A stretch of DNA of 64,000 bases, from assembly GCA_902602695.1 (NCBI GenBank), contig CACKRO010000005.1, positions 37,229 to 101,228 on the forward strand, in the 5' to 3' direction. Under the pieces are notes generated by a model that was not told where the DNA came from, made no database searches, and saw only the letters and a program-made list of their open reading frames with translations. Position numbers and translations under genes: made by a program. Positions 30,187-40,095 of the stretch are shown in pieces; the first letter of the stretch is position 1; the number at the start of each line of letters is the position of its first letter. The stretch is from an uncultured Alphaproteobacteria bacterium. GTDB taxonomy: Bacteria > Pseudomonadota > Alphaproteobacteria > HIMB59 > GCA-002718135.

Positions 30187-30736
30187 TTTATTTTTTATTT
30201 TTCTGTATTGTAAACAAATTGTTGCAAATGATTTATGGACTATAGATAAAAATATTTCTACCATAGAATTTGAAGTTCCAGTTTTGTTTGCAAAAAATGT
30301 TACTGGTAAATTCAACACATTTGATGGTTTCGTTTCATTGGATTTATCTAATCAAAATAATAATAAAGCACTTATAAATGTTAGTATTAATAGTTTAGAC
30401 TTAAATTATAAACGATATAAAGATTTAGTACTAAGTGAGGTTTTCTTTAATGCTCAAAAATTTCCTTTAGGCCTTATTGATACAAATAATTTTAACTTTA
30501 ATTACGAAGATAATAAAATTAATTTAATAGGTGAATTAACAATAAAAGGTAAAAGTCAAAATATCCCTATTGATATTGAAATTATAAAATTAGCTAGCGA
30601 GTTGGTTCAAGTAAAAAGTGAGATATTTTTTTCTCGTAATGATTTTAATATAGGCACAGGTAATTGGAAAAATACTGCAATTTTAAAAGATAAAATAATA
30701 ATCAATTCTAACCTATTCCTTATAAAAGAAAATTAG
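30170..30736 (+). CDS. YceI-family periplasmic protein
   Basis: Signal peptide; WTIDKNISTIEFEVPVLFAKNVTGKF; ELTIKGKSQNIPI. Confidence 0.8.
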   Translation: MKVIFSLFFIFLYCKQIVANDLWTIDKNISTIEFEVPVLFAKNVTGKFNTFDGFVSLDLSNQNNNKALINVSINSLDLNYKRYKDLVLSEVFFNAQKFPLGLIDTNNFNFNYEDNKINLIGELTIKGKSQNIPIDIEIIKLASELVQVKSEIFFSRNDFNIGTGNWKNTAILKDKIIINSNLFLIKEN

Positions 30737-32361
30737 TTAATAGTATTAGAATTAGTTAAAAAATCACCACAACGCAATCCTAACATCATTGCAGGAGCTG
30801 ATGTATTTCCAGAGTTTATATTGGGCATTGCTGACAAGTCACATACACGAAGGTTATTAATACCTCTCACTCGTAATTTAGAGTCTAATACGGACATTTT
30901 ATCATTATCAGCTCCCATTTTAGCTGTACCTGATGGATGATAATTTGTTCTGACAAATCTTCTACAGTGTTTTTCTAGATTTTCATCTGTTAAGTTATCA
31001 GTATTAGGAATAATAATTCTCTCAACTTTTTTTGATAATGGGCCTTGCTTTAGTGCTTCAAGAAAAAAACGTTGTCCAGCCATCATCATTTTTAAATCAT
31101 CCTCGTGCTTTAATAAATTTAATTCAATCTCTGGTTGGTCTTTAAAATTAGATGATTTTAGTTTTACGTATCCTCTTGATTTTGGTTTTGTCATAACAGT
31201 TGTAATAGACATTCCATAATCATCATCAATTACTCCAATTGTATCTGAGTTCATGTATATACCAGGTACAAAAAAGGCTTGAATATATGATAGGTCATTA
31301 GGATTAAGGGGATTAACAAATGCCCCTGCTTCAACACCTGTTGAATTAACTCTTCCTGATCCAAATAATATAAATTCCAAACCATTTTTTAACATTCGCC
31401 AACCATCCCCTTGTTTATAATACCCATATTTGCCATTTGCTTTTGCAATGAGTGGACATTCAGGGTGATCCATTAAATTTTTACCAACACCAGATAAATT
31501 ATTTTTACACTTGATAGAAAATTTACTTAATTCTTCTTCATCCCCAATTCCTGATAACATCAATATTTTAGGTGTAATAAAAGAACCTGATGCTAAAATT
31601 ATTTCTTTATTAGCAAATATTTTTTCTTCCTTTCCCTCAGCGTTTTCAATAATTACTCCAATCGCTTTTTCATTTTCAATTATGATTTCTTTAACCGAAG
31701 TTCTAAGAAACAAACTTAAAAGTGGATTTTTCAATTCTGGTTCCAGAAAAGCATAAGCAGCTGAGGAACGTTTGCCATTACGATTCATAAACTGATATAA
31801 GCCTACTCCCCTTTGATGTTCCCCGTTGAAATCAGTAGTTTTATCAACACCAAGGGAAGCAACAGATTCTACGAAATCGTATGATAATGGGTCAACATAT
31901 GGTGAATCAGAAACTTTTAATTTACCTGTGTTGTTATGATATTTATTTTTCAAACGTGAATTGTTTTCCATCTCTTTAAAATAAGATAAAACAGTTTCCC
32001 AATCCCACTTTACATTGTCATTATTAACACGCAAAATATCATTCCACTCATTGTAGTCTTCCTCTCTACCTCTCATATAAACTTGAGCATTAATAGAGGT
32101 GCCTCCCCCTAAAACATTACCTTGAGGGACTATATTTTCTCTATTGCCTAAATGTTTTTGAGGATTTGTTTTATGATAGGTTGCATATTTAGAGTCATTG
32201 ACTAACTTAAAAAAACCAGCTGGAGCATCTAATAAAAAATTATGATGTGAGTATCCTGCTTCAATTAAAGTTACTGATTGATCTGCGTTTAGTAATTTAT
32301 TTGTTAGTGCACAACCTGATGCACCACCTCCTACAACAATATAATCTGAAGATTTCTCCAT
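30733..32361 (-). CDS. GMC-family (choline dehydrogenase-like) FAD oxidoreductase
   Basis: YIVVGGGASGCALTNKL, GNVLGGGTSINAQVYMRG, NYHPSGTAKMG; start at MEKSSDY likely. Confidence 0.9.
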   Translation of the reverse strand: MEKSSDYIVVGGGASGCALTNKLLNADQSVTLIEAGYSHHNFLLDAPAGFFKLVNDSKYATYHKTNPQKHLGNRENIVPQGNVLGGGTSINAQVYMRGREEDYNEWNDILRVNNDNVKWDWETVLSYFKEMENNSRLKNKYHNNTGKLKVSDSPYVDPLSYDFVESVASLGVDKTTDFNGEHQRGVGLYQFMNRNGKRSSAAYAFLEPELKNPLLSLFLRTSVKEIIIENEKAIGVIIENAEGKEEKIFANKEIILASGSFITPKILMLSGIGDEEELSKFSIKCKNNLSGVGKNLMDHPECPLIAKANGKYGYYKQGDGWRMLKNGLEFILFGSGRVNSTGVEAGAFVNPLNPNDLSYIQAFFVPGIYMNSDTIGVIDDDYGMSITTVMTKPKSRGYVKLKSSNFKDQPEIELNLLKHEDDLKMMMAGQRFFLEALKQGPLSKKVERIIIPNTDNLTDENLEKHCRRFVRTNYHPSGTAKMGADNDKMSVLDSKLRVRGINNLRVCDLSAMPNINSGNTSAPAMMLGLRCGDFLTNSNTIN

Positions 32362-32365
32362 CAAT

Positions 32366-33133
32366 TTATCTTGATGTATAACCACCGTCTATAACTAAAA
32401 CTTCTCCTGTTACATAACTTGAAGCAGGGCTACATAAAAAAAGAGCTGCGGGAGCAATTTCATTTGTCTCACCCATTCTATTCAATGGTGTTTGTTTATC
32501 CCAAGTTGGATACCAATGTTCATTTTCTTTTGGTAAACTTGTCATTTCTGTTCTAAAATAACCAGGTGCAAGTGCATTGACTCGTATGTTATCTTTAGCA
32601 AAATCACTAGCTAAACTTTTTGTCATCATATGAACAGCTGCTTTTGATGCATTATAGGCAACTTGAGGCTGAGGAATATTTGAAACTAATCCAGATATAG
32701 ATCCGATATTTAAAATAACTCCACCACCTTGTTTTTTCATAGGCGTTATAGCTGATCTGCACATGCGAAATACTGAATCAACATTTATATTCATAATATT
32801 GTCTAATAATTCATCAGTGTATTCTTCCATTTCACCGTGTTTAGCAACTCCAGCATTATTAACAAGAATATCTACTCTTCCATGTTTCTCCAAAGTAAAA
32901 TCTATAATTTTTTGAGGCACAGATTTATCATGCATATCACTTTCAAAGAAAGATACATCATAGCCAGAGTTTTTTAAACTATCTAATCCACCAAACTTGT
33001 CAGTTCTACTTGTAACAACTAATTTAGCACCTGCTTCTCCCAGAGCACTAGCAATAGCAAGGCCTATCCCCCTAGTTCCTCCAGTTACTATAGCAACCTT
33101 GTTATCAACTCTAAATTTTTCTAAAATCATCAT
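32366..33133 (-). CDS. SDR-family oxidoreductase
   Basis: AIVTGGTRGIGLAIA, LVNNAG, YNASKAA, GEVLVIDGGY. Confidence 0.9.
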   Translation of the reverse strand: MMILEKFRVDNKVAIVTGGTRGIGLAIASALGEAGAKLVVTSRTDKFGGLDSLKNSGYDVSFFESDMHDKSVPQKIIDFTLEKHGRVDILVNNAGVAKHGEMEEYTDELLDNIMNINVDSVFRMCRSAITPMKKQGGGVILNIGSISGLVSNIPQPQVAYNASKAAVHMMTKSLASDFAKDNIRVNALAPGYFRTEMTSLPKENEHWYPTWDKQTPLNRMGETNEIAPAALFLCSPASSYVTGEVLVIDGGYTSR

Positions 33134-33220
33134 TACTACCAATTTTTGATAGCATAAGCTCTTTGAAAAAATTTTCAATATCTTAATTATTTTTATAAAC
33201 TATGATAATATTATTATCTC

Positions 33221-34177
33221 ATGAATTCAAAAGAGCCAAAAATTGATGATGAATTATTTTTATGTAAAAAAGCTGCCTGGCTTTACTATGTTGCAAAACT
33301 AAATCAAAATCAAATTGCTGAAAAGATTGGTTTGAGTAAAATGAGAGTTCATAGACTTATAGCATTAGCAGAAAAAAATGGTTTCGTTAAAACATATGTT
33401 GAAGGAGATTTTGAAAGAACATCAAAATATGAAAATATTTTAAAAGAAAAATATAAAATTAAATTTTGTGAAGTAATTCCTAATGACTTAGAATCTGATA
33501 ATCCTATAAATATGCTTGGTGCTGCAGGTGGAAGATTTATTATGAATCAAATAAATAATAATATTTATGAATTTGGTATTGGAACTGGTTCAACAATGAG
33601 TGCAGTCGCAAAGTGGCTTCCAAAAATTAATAAAAAAATTGATTTCATAAGCTTAAATGGTTCATTGACTAGAAACAATGCTGTTCAAACACAATCAGTA
33701 ATATCTCAAATAGCAAATAAAACCAACGGTCAATGTTATGCAACTGGTATACCTTTAATTACTGAGTCAGTTGAACAAAAAAAAATGATTGAAAATATTA
33801 ATTATGTGAAAAAAATTTTAATTAGAGGAAATAAAACAAAAATTAAAATTTTAAGTGTCGGAGGCCTAGATGACTCTTCACTAAATGTAAGATCTAAAAT
33901 ATTTAGTCAAAAATCGATTGCAAATTTAAAAAGTTCAGGTGCTGTAGGTGAGGTTGGAGGAAATTTTTTTAATATTGATGGAAAAATTATCTCTAATGAA
34001 GAAACAACTAAAATACTATCTGCAGACTACTCTTTCTTTAAAAAAGCAAAAACTATTCTAATAGCGGGAGGTAAAAATAAAATATTACAATTAAAATCAG
34101 TATTAAAAAGTGCTTATTTTTCAGGCCTGATAACAGATTCTAATACAGCAGATAAACTTATTAATAGTAAATATTAA
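33221..34177 (+). CDS. SorC-family sugar-binding transcriptional regulator
   Basis: HTH AWLYYVAKLNQNQIAEKIGLSKMRVHRLIALA; GIGTGSTMSAVAKWLP effector domain. Confidence 0.85.
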   Translation: MNSKEPKIDDELFLCKKAAWLYYVAKLNQNQIAEKIGLSKMRVHRLIALAEKNGFVKTYVEGDFERTSKYENILKEKYKIKFCEVIPNDLESDNPINMLGAAGGRFIMNQINNNIYEFGIGTGSTMSAVAKWLPKINKKIDFISLNGSLTRNNAVQTQSVISQIANKTNGQCYATGIPLITESVEQKKMIENINYVKKILIRGNKTKIKILSVGGLDDSSLNVRSKIFSQKSIANLKSSGAVGEVGGNFFNIDGKIISNEETTKILSADYSFFKKAKTILIAGGKNKILQLKSVLKSAYFSGLITDSNTADKLINSKY

Positions 34178-34216
34178 TATTATTTTTTGTTGATTTCCTA
34201 TCTTTCTAAGTTAATG

Positions 34217-34249
34217 TGAAATAAATTTTACTTAGTGAAATTTATTTCA
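34217..34249. promoter_or_regulatory. Candidate operator: 12-bp perfect inverted repeat upstream of polyol ABC operon
   Basis: TGAAATAAATTT-tacttagtg-AAATTTATTTCA. Confidence 0.5.
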
Positions 34250-34282
34250 TAATTAAATTTTTATTTTTTATAAGGAGGAATA

Positions 34283-35707
34283 ATGAAAAAATTAATAATA
34301 GCCGTTGTGGCATCTATTTTTTCCTTTTCAGCAATGGCTGATGGTCATGCTGATTGGTGGAAAAAAGCTGGTGCTCCTTATGCGGGAACAGTACTTCAAG
34401 GTGTTGCTGAAAACACACCTCCAGGACAGTTTGCTGGAGAAGTTATTGCAAAAGAATTTGAAGCTTTAACTGGAATTAAAGTACAATTAGAAAATACTTC
34501 TTGGGATCAGATGTATGACAAAGCAATTAAAGATATGGAAGCTAATTCTGGTATCTATGACTTTGTATATATAGAACAAGATATTGTTTATGATTATCTT
34601 AACAGAGACTTCTTAGTAAATATTACTGAAGGTCTTGCAAACAATCCAGATCTTCAAGCACCTGGTGTAAGTCTTGATGACTTTACAACCTTCATCGATT
34701 ACTTCAAAGATGGATCAGGTGATGTATTTGGTATTCCAATGGAAGCGTTCATTAAAGTATATCTTTACAGAAAAGATCTATTTGGAAGAGCAGATGCAAA
34801 AGCACAATTTAGATCTCAATATGGATACGGTCTAGCTCCTGCAACTTCATTTGATCAATGGAGAGACAATGCTGAATTCTTTACTCACTTTTGTGCTGAG
34901 CAAGGAATGGAGTGTTGGGGAACAACTGTTCAAGGACATACTGGTCACCCAGCATCTACATATGAATTCTTAGAATCTATTGCACCATCTTTCGGTTTAT
35001 ATAACTGGGGTGTAAATATGGATAACTATCAATCATGTGTTGAAAATGGTGGACAGTTAAATGGTGGAAGAGCAAAAGCTGCTCTAAACTTCTGGACACA
35101 ACTATTACCTTTTGCTCCACCTGAAGCACTTCAAAGTACTTGGAGTGAAGTTGGATCATCTTTTGCTGCTGGTAGAGCTGCACAAGGATGGGTATACGGA
35201 GAAAATGCTGCATGGATTGCAACTGATGCTGAAAAATCAGCTGTTGTAGGAAAAGTAGGTGTTATGCTTCCTCCAACTGCACCAGGTGTTATGACTCAAG
35301 CTGCATCAGGTAATGGATATATTGGATATTTTGATGGAGGTGCTTATGGTATTCCTCACTCATCAAAAAATAAAGAAGCTACAATGCTTTGGTTACAATA
35401 TGTTGCATTAAATGATCACCAAGCTGATTGGGCAATAGCTGGCGGACGTATTACGCACAAAGATACATATGCGGATGCAAAAGTAATGGCTGTTGACGAA
35501 CAAGCAGATGGATACTTCTCATTAATGAGAGATACTGGCTTTTTATATGCTGGTGCTCCTCCATTCCCATTCCACGGAGCGGGTAGAGGTGCAATTGATC
35601 CATTCATCTATAGTGCTTTAGCTGGAGAAATGACTCCTGAAGAAGCTCTAGATGGTGCTTGTCAAGCACTTGATCAAGTGATGGCTGACCTTGGTTATCA
35701 AGGTTAA
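34283..35707 (+). CDS. ABC transporter extracellular sugar/polyol-binding protein
   Basis: Signal peptide; GEVIAKEFEALTGIKVQLENTSWDQMYDKAIKDME. Confidence 0.85.
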   Translation: MKKLIIAVVASIFSFSAMADGHADWWKKAGAPYAGTVLQGVAENTPPGQFAGEVIAKEFEALTGIKVQLENTSWDQMYDKAIKDMEANSGIYDFVYIEQDIVYDYLNRDFLVNITEGLANNPDLQAPGVSLDDFTTFIDYFKDGSGDVFGIPMEAFIKVYLYRKDLFGRADAKAQFRSQYGYGLAPATSFDQWRDNAEFFTHFCAEQGMECWGTTVQGHTGHPASTYEFLESIAPSFGLYNWGVNMDNYQSCVENGGQLNGGRAKAALNFWTQLLPFAPPEALQSTWSEVGSSFAAGRAAQGWVYGENAAWIATDAEKSAVVGKVGVMLPPTAPGVMTQAASGNGYIGYFDGGAYGIPHSSKNKEATMLWLQYVALNDHQADWAIAGGRITHKDTYADAKVMAVDEQADGYFSLMRDTGFLYAGAPPFPFHGAGRGAIDPFIYSALAGEMTPEEALDGACQALDQVMADLGYQG

Positions 35708-35720
35708 TTAAATTTTAATT

Positions 35721-35752
35721 AGGAGGCATACATGTTATGCCTCCTTTTTTTT
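35721..35752 (+). terminator. Intercistronic terminator-like hairpin overlapping SD/start of permease
   Basis: AGGAGGCATA-CATGT-TATGCCTCCT followed by a T run (8 T counting the last stem base). Confidence 0.8.
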
Positions 35753-36634
35753 ATGTTTTCCAATAATAGAAATGCATGGCTTCTTTTATCACCAACAATT
35801 TTAATATTAATAATAGTTGGTTTAGTTCCTTTTTTTTATGTTCTCTATGTAGGATTTTTCAAATGGAATCCTCTCGCAGTAGACCCATCAATGCAGTTCG
35901 AGGGTTTTGGATTTAATTACAGAAGACTTATTTTTGATGATGTCTTTTTAGCATCCATATGGCGTTCAATAAAATTTTCAGTGGTAACTTTATTTTTTGA
36001 ACTTAGCCTTGGTTTTATTTTAGCTCTGTCATTGCTAAGCTCTTTCCCACTTAAATCATTTTTTAGAGGTGTTCACACATTACCATTAGTTATTGCACCA
36101 ATTGTAGTTGGATCAATTTTTAAACTATTTACTGTTCAAGGCTTAGGGCCGTTACCGCACCTTTTAAAAGATTATTTTGGATATACTTTAAATTACGGAT
36201 TAAATGCAGATCAAGCTTTTTGGATGATTGTTATTATGGATATCTGGCATTGGACACCATTTGTTACATTAACACTCCTAGCTGGTTTAAGTGCGTTACC
36301 ACAAGACCCTTATGAGTCGGCAAAAATAGATGGTGCAAATAATTTTCAAATATTTACATACATTACTATACCGATGATGGTCCCAGTTTTGATAGTCGTT
36401 ATATTTATTCGCTTAATGGACTCATTAAAAATAGTAGATGAGGTATGGATGTTGACAGGTGGTGGACCTGGTTATGCAACAAGGTTTACTGGAATTCATA
36501 TTTGGAAAGAAGTCTTTGAAAAGAGATACTATGGACTTGGCTCAGCAATGTCTATTTTATACTTATACATTACAATTGTTATTTGTTGGTTGTTATATAG
36601 TGTCATGGTATCAAGAGGTAAAAATGAAGATTAA
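35732..36634 (+). CDS. ABC sugar transporter permease 1 (alternative start 35753)
   Basis: [27 protein letters not shown] loop [23 protein letters not shown]. Confidence 0.9.
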   Translation: MLCLLFFMFSNNRNAWLLLSPTILILIIVGLVPFFYVLYVGFFKWNPLAVDPSMQFEGFGFNYRRLIFDDVFLASIWRSIKFSVVTLFFELSLGFILALSLLSSFPLKSFFRGVHTLPLVIAPIVVGSIFKLFTVQGLGPLPHLLKDYFGYTLNYGLNADQAFWMIVIMDIWHWTPFVTLTLLAGLSALPQDPYESAKIDGANNFQIFTYITIPMMVPVLIVVIFIRLMDSLKIVDEVWMLTGGGPGYATRFTGIHIWKEVFEKRYYGLGSAMSILYLYITIVICWLLYSVMVSRGKNED

Positions 36635-37478
36635 AAAGTTACTGGGTAAAATTGGCTCAACAATTATATGGACTATTCTAACTATCATTACTCTCTTTCC
36701 TATTTATTGGATGATATTGGTATCTACAAGAACTCCAGTAGAGTTATTTGGTAAACCAAATCTTTATCCAACATTTTTTGAAAAAATTCATTGGAAAAAT
36801 TTCACTAAACCTTTCATAGATGGAATTTATGCAGATTATCTTTTCAATTCCATAATTGTTGCTACATCAAATGCAGTGCTAGTAACTATTTTAGCATTGA
36901 TGGCTACATATGCTTTATCTAGATATAAATTACCTGGTTCTGAAAGTATATTTTTTTGGACCATGACGAATAGAATGGCTCCACCAGCTGCATTTATGCT
37001 ACCTTTATTTTTATTATTTTCAACAGTCTTTAAGTTTGGTGACTTTACTTTATTTGACACTAAAATTGGATTGATCTTATTGTATTGTGTTTTCAACCTA
37101 CCTTTTGCCATATGGCTTTTAAAAGGTATCATTGATGGTATACCAAAAGAATTAGATGAAGCAATGGTAGTAGATGGAGCAAATTTATTTACTATTTTTT
37201 GGAAATTAATAATTCCACTAGCAGCTCCTGGTATAGCAGTTACATCTTTATTAAGTTTTCTTTTTGCTTGGAATGAGTATTTATTAGCGTCAACCTTAAC
37301 AAGTGTGTACGCGAGAACTATACCGACAGGTTTGTCAGAATTTGTTACTACAACAGGAACTAATTGGGGCACAATGGCTGCTGTAGCATTAGTTTCTATG
37401 ATACCTGCATTAATATTTTTATTTTTAGTACAAAGATATATTGTTGCTGGGCTAACATTTGGAGCTGTAAAAGGATAA
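36624..37478 (+). CDS. ABC sugar transporter permease 2
   Basis: EAA loop [32 protein letters not shown] 36624 preferred over track start 36459. Confidence 0.9.
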   Translation: MKIKKLLGKIGSTIIWTILTIITLFPIYWMILVSTRTPVELFGKPNLYPTFFEKIHWKNFTKPFIDGIYADYLFNSIIVATSNAVLVTILALMATYALSRYKLPGSESIFFWTMTNRMAPPAAFMLPLFLLFSTVFKFGDFTLFDTKIGLILLYCVFNLPFAIWLLKGIIDGIPKELDEAMVVDGANLFTIFWKLIIPLAAPGIAVTSLLSFLFAWNEYLLASTLTSVYARTIPTGLSEFVTTTGTNWGTMAAVALVSMIPALIFLFLVQRYIVAGLTFGAVKG

Positions 37479-37479
37479 T

Positions 37480-37659
37480 ATGAAAAAGAGAGGTTTTATT
37501 CCAATAAACACTAATTGGTTTGATAGACTTTTTATTGGAGTTATTAGTTTTGTGGCATTACAATTATTTTGGATGCGTTTTATAGAAAATTTTATTTCTA
37601 TTAATTTTGCTATTGGTATTGGGATAGCTTGGATAATATTTGTTATTTGGAAAGGATAA
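37480..37659 (+). CDS. Small (59 aa) two-TM membrane protein in ABC operon
   Basis: MKKRGFIPINTNWFDRLFIGVISFVALQLFWMRFIENFISINFAIGIGIAWIIFVIWKG*; fits exactly between permease 2 and dehydrogenase. Confidence 0.7.
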   Translation: MKKRGFIPINTNWFDRLFIGVISFVALQLFWMRFIENFISINFAIGIGIAWIIFVIWKG

Positions 37660-37661
37660 AA

Positions 37662-38699
37662 ATGAAAGCACTAGTATTGGAAAAACAATTAGAATTAAAC
37701 TTGCGTGACATTGATCTTCCAACAGAAGTTGGTCCAGATGATGTAAAAATTAAAATGCACACTGTTGGTATTTGTGGATCAGATATTCATTATTATGAGC
37801 ATGGAAAAATTGGTCAATGGCATGTAGACGCTCCTATGGTGTTAGGTCATGAAGGTTCAGGTACAGTCATTGCTGTTGGAGAAAATGAAAAAATATTAAA
37901 AGAAGGTGATAGAGTTTGTATAGAACCTCAAGTTGTAAGTAAAAAATCAAAAGAATACAAACTTGGAATGTACAACTATGATCAAAAAGTAAAATTTTGG
38001 GCTACTCCCCCTATTCATGGATGTCTTGCACCAGAAGTAGTTTTTCCAGGTGATATGGTTTTTAAAATACCTGATCATTTATCTTATGCTGAAGGTGCAA
38101 TGGTTGAGCCATTAGCCGTTGGCATGCAGGGTGTAACAAAAGCAAAAATTAAACCAGGTCAAATTGGATTAGTAATGGGTTGTGGTCCAATTGGTTTAGT
38201 AACAGGATTAGCAGCTTTAGCTGGAGGATGTTCAAAAGTTTACATTGCAGATATCTTAGCTGAAAAATTAAAAATGTGTGATCATTATCCAGATTTAATT
38301 CCAATAGATTTATCAAAAGAGAATTTAGCTGAGAGGGTTATGGATGATACAGGTGGTTGGGGAGTTGATCGCTTTTTTGAATGTAGTGGAGCAGTAAAGG
38401 CTTATGAAGCAATCTTTTCTTGTTGTTCACCGGGAGCTCACGTAGTTCTTATTGGAAATAATGCTGAGCCCGTTCCGATGAATTGGGCCATTTTATTTGC
38501 TAAAGGGTTAGAATATCAAACTGTTCACAGATATTCCCATCAATATGAGCCATCAATCAGATTATTAGGTAGTGGAAAAATTGATGTTAAACCGATGATT
38601 ACACATACCTTTAAATTTGAAGAAAGTGTTGAAGCTTTTTTACGAGCAGCAGAACATAGGCCCACCGATGTAAAGCTTCAAATAAAAATTGATGAATAG
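37662..38699 (+). CDS. Zinc-dependent alcohol/polyol dehydrogenase (sorbitol/xylitol DH-like)
   Basis: GICGSDIHYYEHGKIG, MVLGHEGSGTVIAVG; start MKALVLEK at 37662. Confidence 0.85.
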   Translation: MKALVLEKQLELNLRDIDLPTEVGPDDVKIKMHTVGICGSDIHYYEHGKIGQWHVDAPMVLGHEGSGTVIAVGENEKILKEGDRVCIEPQVVSKKSKEYKLGMYNYDQKVKFWATPPIHGCLAPEVVFPGDMVFKIPDHLSYAEGAMVEPLAVGMQGVTKAKIKPGQIGLVMGCGPIGLVTGLAALAGGCSKVYIADILAEKLKMCDHYPDLIPIDLSKENLAERVMDDTGGWGVDRFFECSGAVKAYEAIFSCCSPGAHVVLIGNNAEPVPMNWAILFAKGLEYQTVHRYSHQYEPSIRLLGSGKIDVKPMITHTFKFEESVEAFLRAAEHRPTDVKLQIKIDE

Positions 38700-40095
38700 A
38701 GGTGAACTAGCTATTTCGTCTTATAATAGAGAAAATTGTAAAACAGGTATTGTTCATCTTGGTGTAGGAAATTTTCATAGAGCTCATCAAGCAAATTATA
38801 TAGATGAATATCTTAATACATCTAATAATATGAATTGGGGAATATGTGGAATTAATTTAAAAAAAGAAGATAGCAAAAATTTTGAAAATCTAAAATTAAG
38901 AAAAGGGAAATATATCCTGAAAACAATTTCTACATCAGGAGATGAAAAATATAAAGACATCAATTCAATTATAAAACTAATAGACTGGAGTAAGGATAAA
39001 GATGAAGCTGAGGGTATTCTTTCAAATCCAGATATAAAATTAGTTACAATGACAATTACCGAAAGCGGTTACTATATAAATGAAAAAAATAAATTAAATC
39101 TAAATTTAGAGCTTATTAAGAATAATATTAAAGGAAAAGAAAACAATATAATTTACTCTTTTCTTATGGCAGCTTTAAAAAAAAGAATGCTATCTATAAA
39201 TAAAAAAATCACATTGCTATGCTGTGATAATATTAGAGAAAATGGAAAAATGTTACAAGACTGTTTAAAACAATATTTATCAGCATCTAAAGAATATGAA
39301 CTTTTAGAATGGATAGAAGAAAATGTCAGCTTTCCCTCTTGTGTTGTTGATCGAATTACTCCTAGAACACCAGAATTTTTAAAGTCTGATATAATGGAAA
39401 AATTTAATTTGAAGGAAAATTGCGGTGTAGTAGCTGAACCCTTTATTCAATGGATAGTAGAAGATAACTTCATAAATGAAAGACCAAAGCTTGAAGATGT
39501 TGGTGTGAAGTTTGTGAAGGACGTATTTCCCTATGAAGAAGCTAAAATTAGAATTCTAAATGGAGCTCATTTAGCATTAAGTTATTTTGGAGCACTAAAA
39601 GGTTATACAACTTATGATGAAGCAATATCAGATAAAAAATTAGAACAATTTTTCTTTGAAATTCAACAAAAGGAAATATTACCAGCACTTGTTCATAAAC
39701 CCTTTGATTTAGAAGAATATATGATCACAATTTATGAAAGATTTAAAAATAAAAATATTGCTGATAAATTAGAGAGAATTGCAATGGATGGTGTAGGTAA
39801 ATTTCCTATATTTATATTACCAACTATACATAATTGCTTTGAAAAAAATATTATTCCTGAAAATTGTATTGATGCAATTGCAAGTTGGTATATTTTTATG
39901 TTGAAAATTAAAGATAAAAAATTAAGTTTTCAATACTATGAACCAAGTTGGGAATGGATCAAATATTATCTAGAAGAAAATAAAATTGTTGAATTTACAA
40001 ATTGTGTAGAACTATGGGGCAACACACCAAAACAATTTTCTTTATTTTCTGAAATTTTAGAAAAAAAAATAAATTTTTTAAAAGATATTTATTAA
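38692..40095 (+). CDS. Mannitol dehydrogenase family protein
   Basis: GIVHLGVGNFHRAHQANYIDEYL; PSCVVDRITPRT. Confidence 0.85.
   Translation: MNRGELAISSYNRENCKTGIVHLGVGNFHRAHQANYIDEYLNTSNNMNWGICGINLKKEDSKNFENLKLRKGKYILKTISTSGDEKYKDINSIIKLIDWSKDKDEAEGILSNPDIKLVTMTITESGYYINEKNKLNLNLELIKNNIKGKENNIIYSFLMAALKKRMLSINKKITLLCCDNIRENGKMLQDCLKQYLSASKEYELLEWIEENVSFPSCVVDRITPRTPEFLKSDIMEKFNLKENCGVVAEPFIQWIVEDNFINERPKLEDVGVKFVKDVFPYEEAKIRILNGAHLALSYFGALKGYTTYDEAISDKKLEQFFFEIQQKEILPALVHKPFDLEEYMITIYERFKNKNIADKLERIAMDGVGKFPIFILPTIHNCFEKNIIPENCIDAIASWYIFMLKIKDKKLSFQYYEPSWEWIKYYLEENKIVEFTNCVELWGNTPKQFSLFSEILEKKINFLKDIY

Noticed and set aside
36459-36623. N-terminal extension of permease 2 in the ORF track
   Set aside because: Overlaps permease 1 in another frame; normal permease N-terminus begins at ATG 36624.
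36836-37372. 178-aa minus-strand ORF inside permease 2
   Set aside because: Antisense to a clear EAA-loop permease; no recognisable domain.
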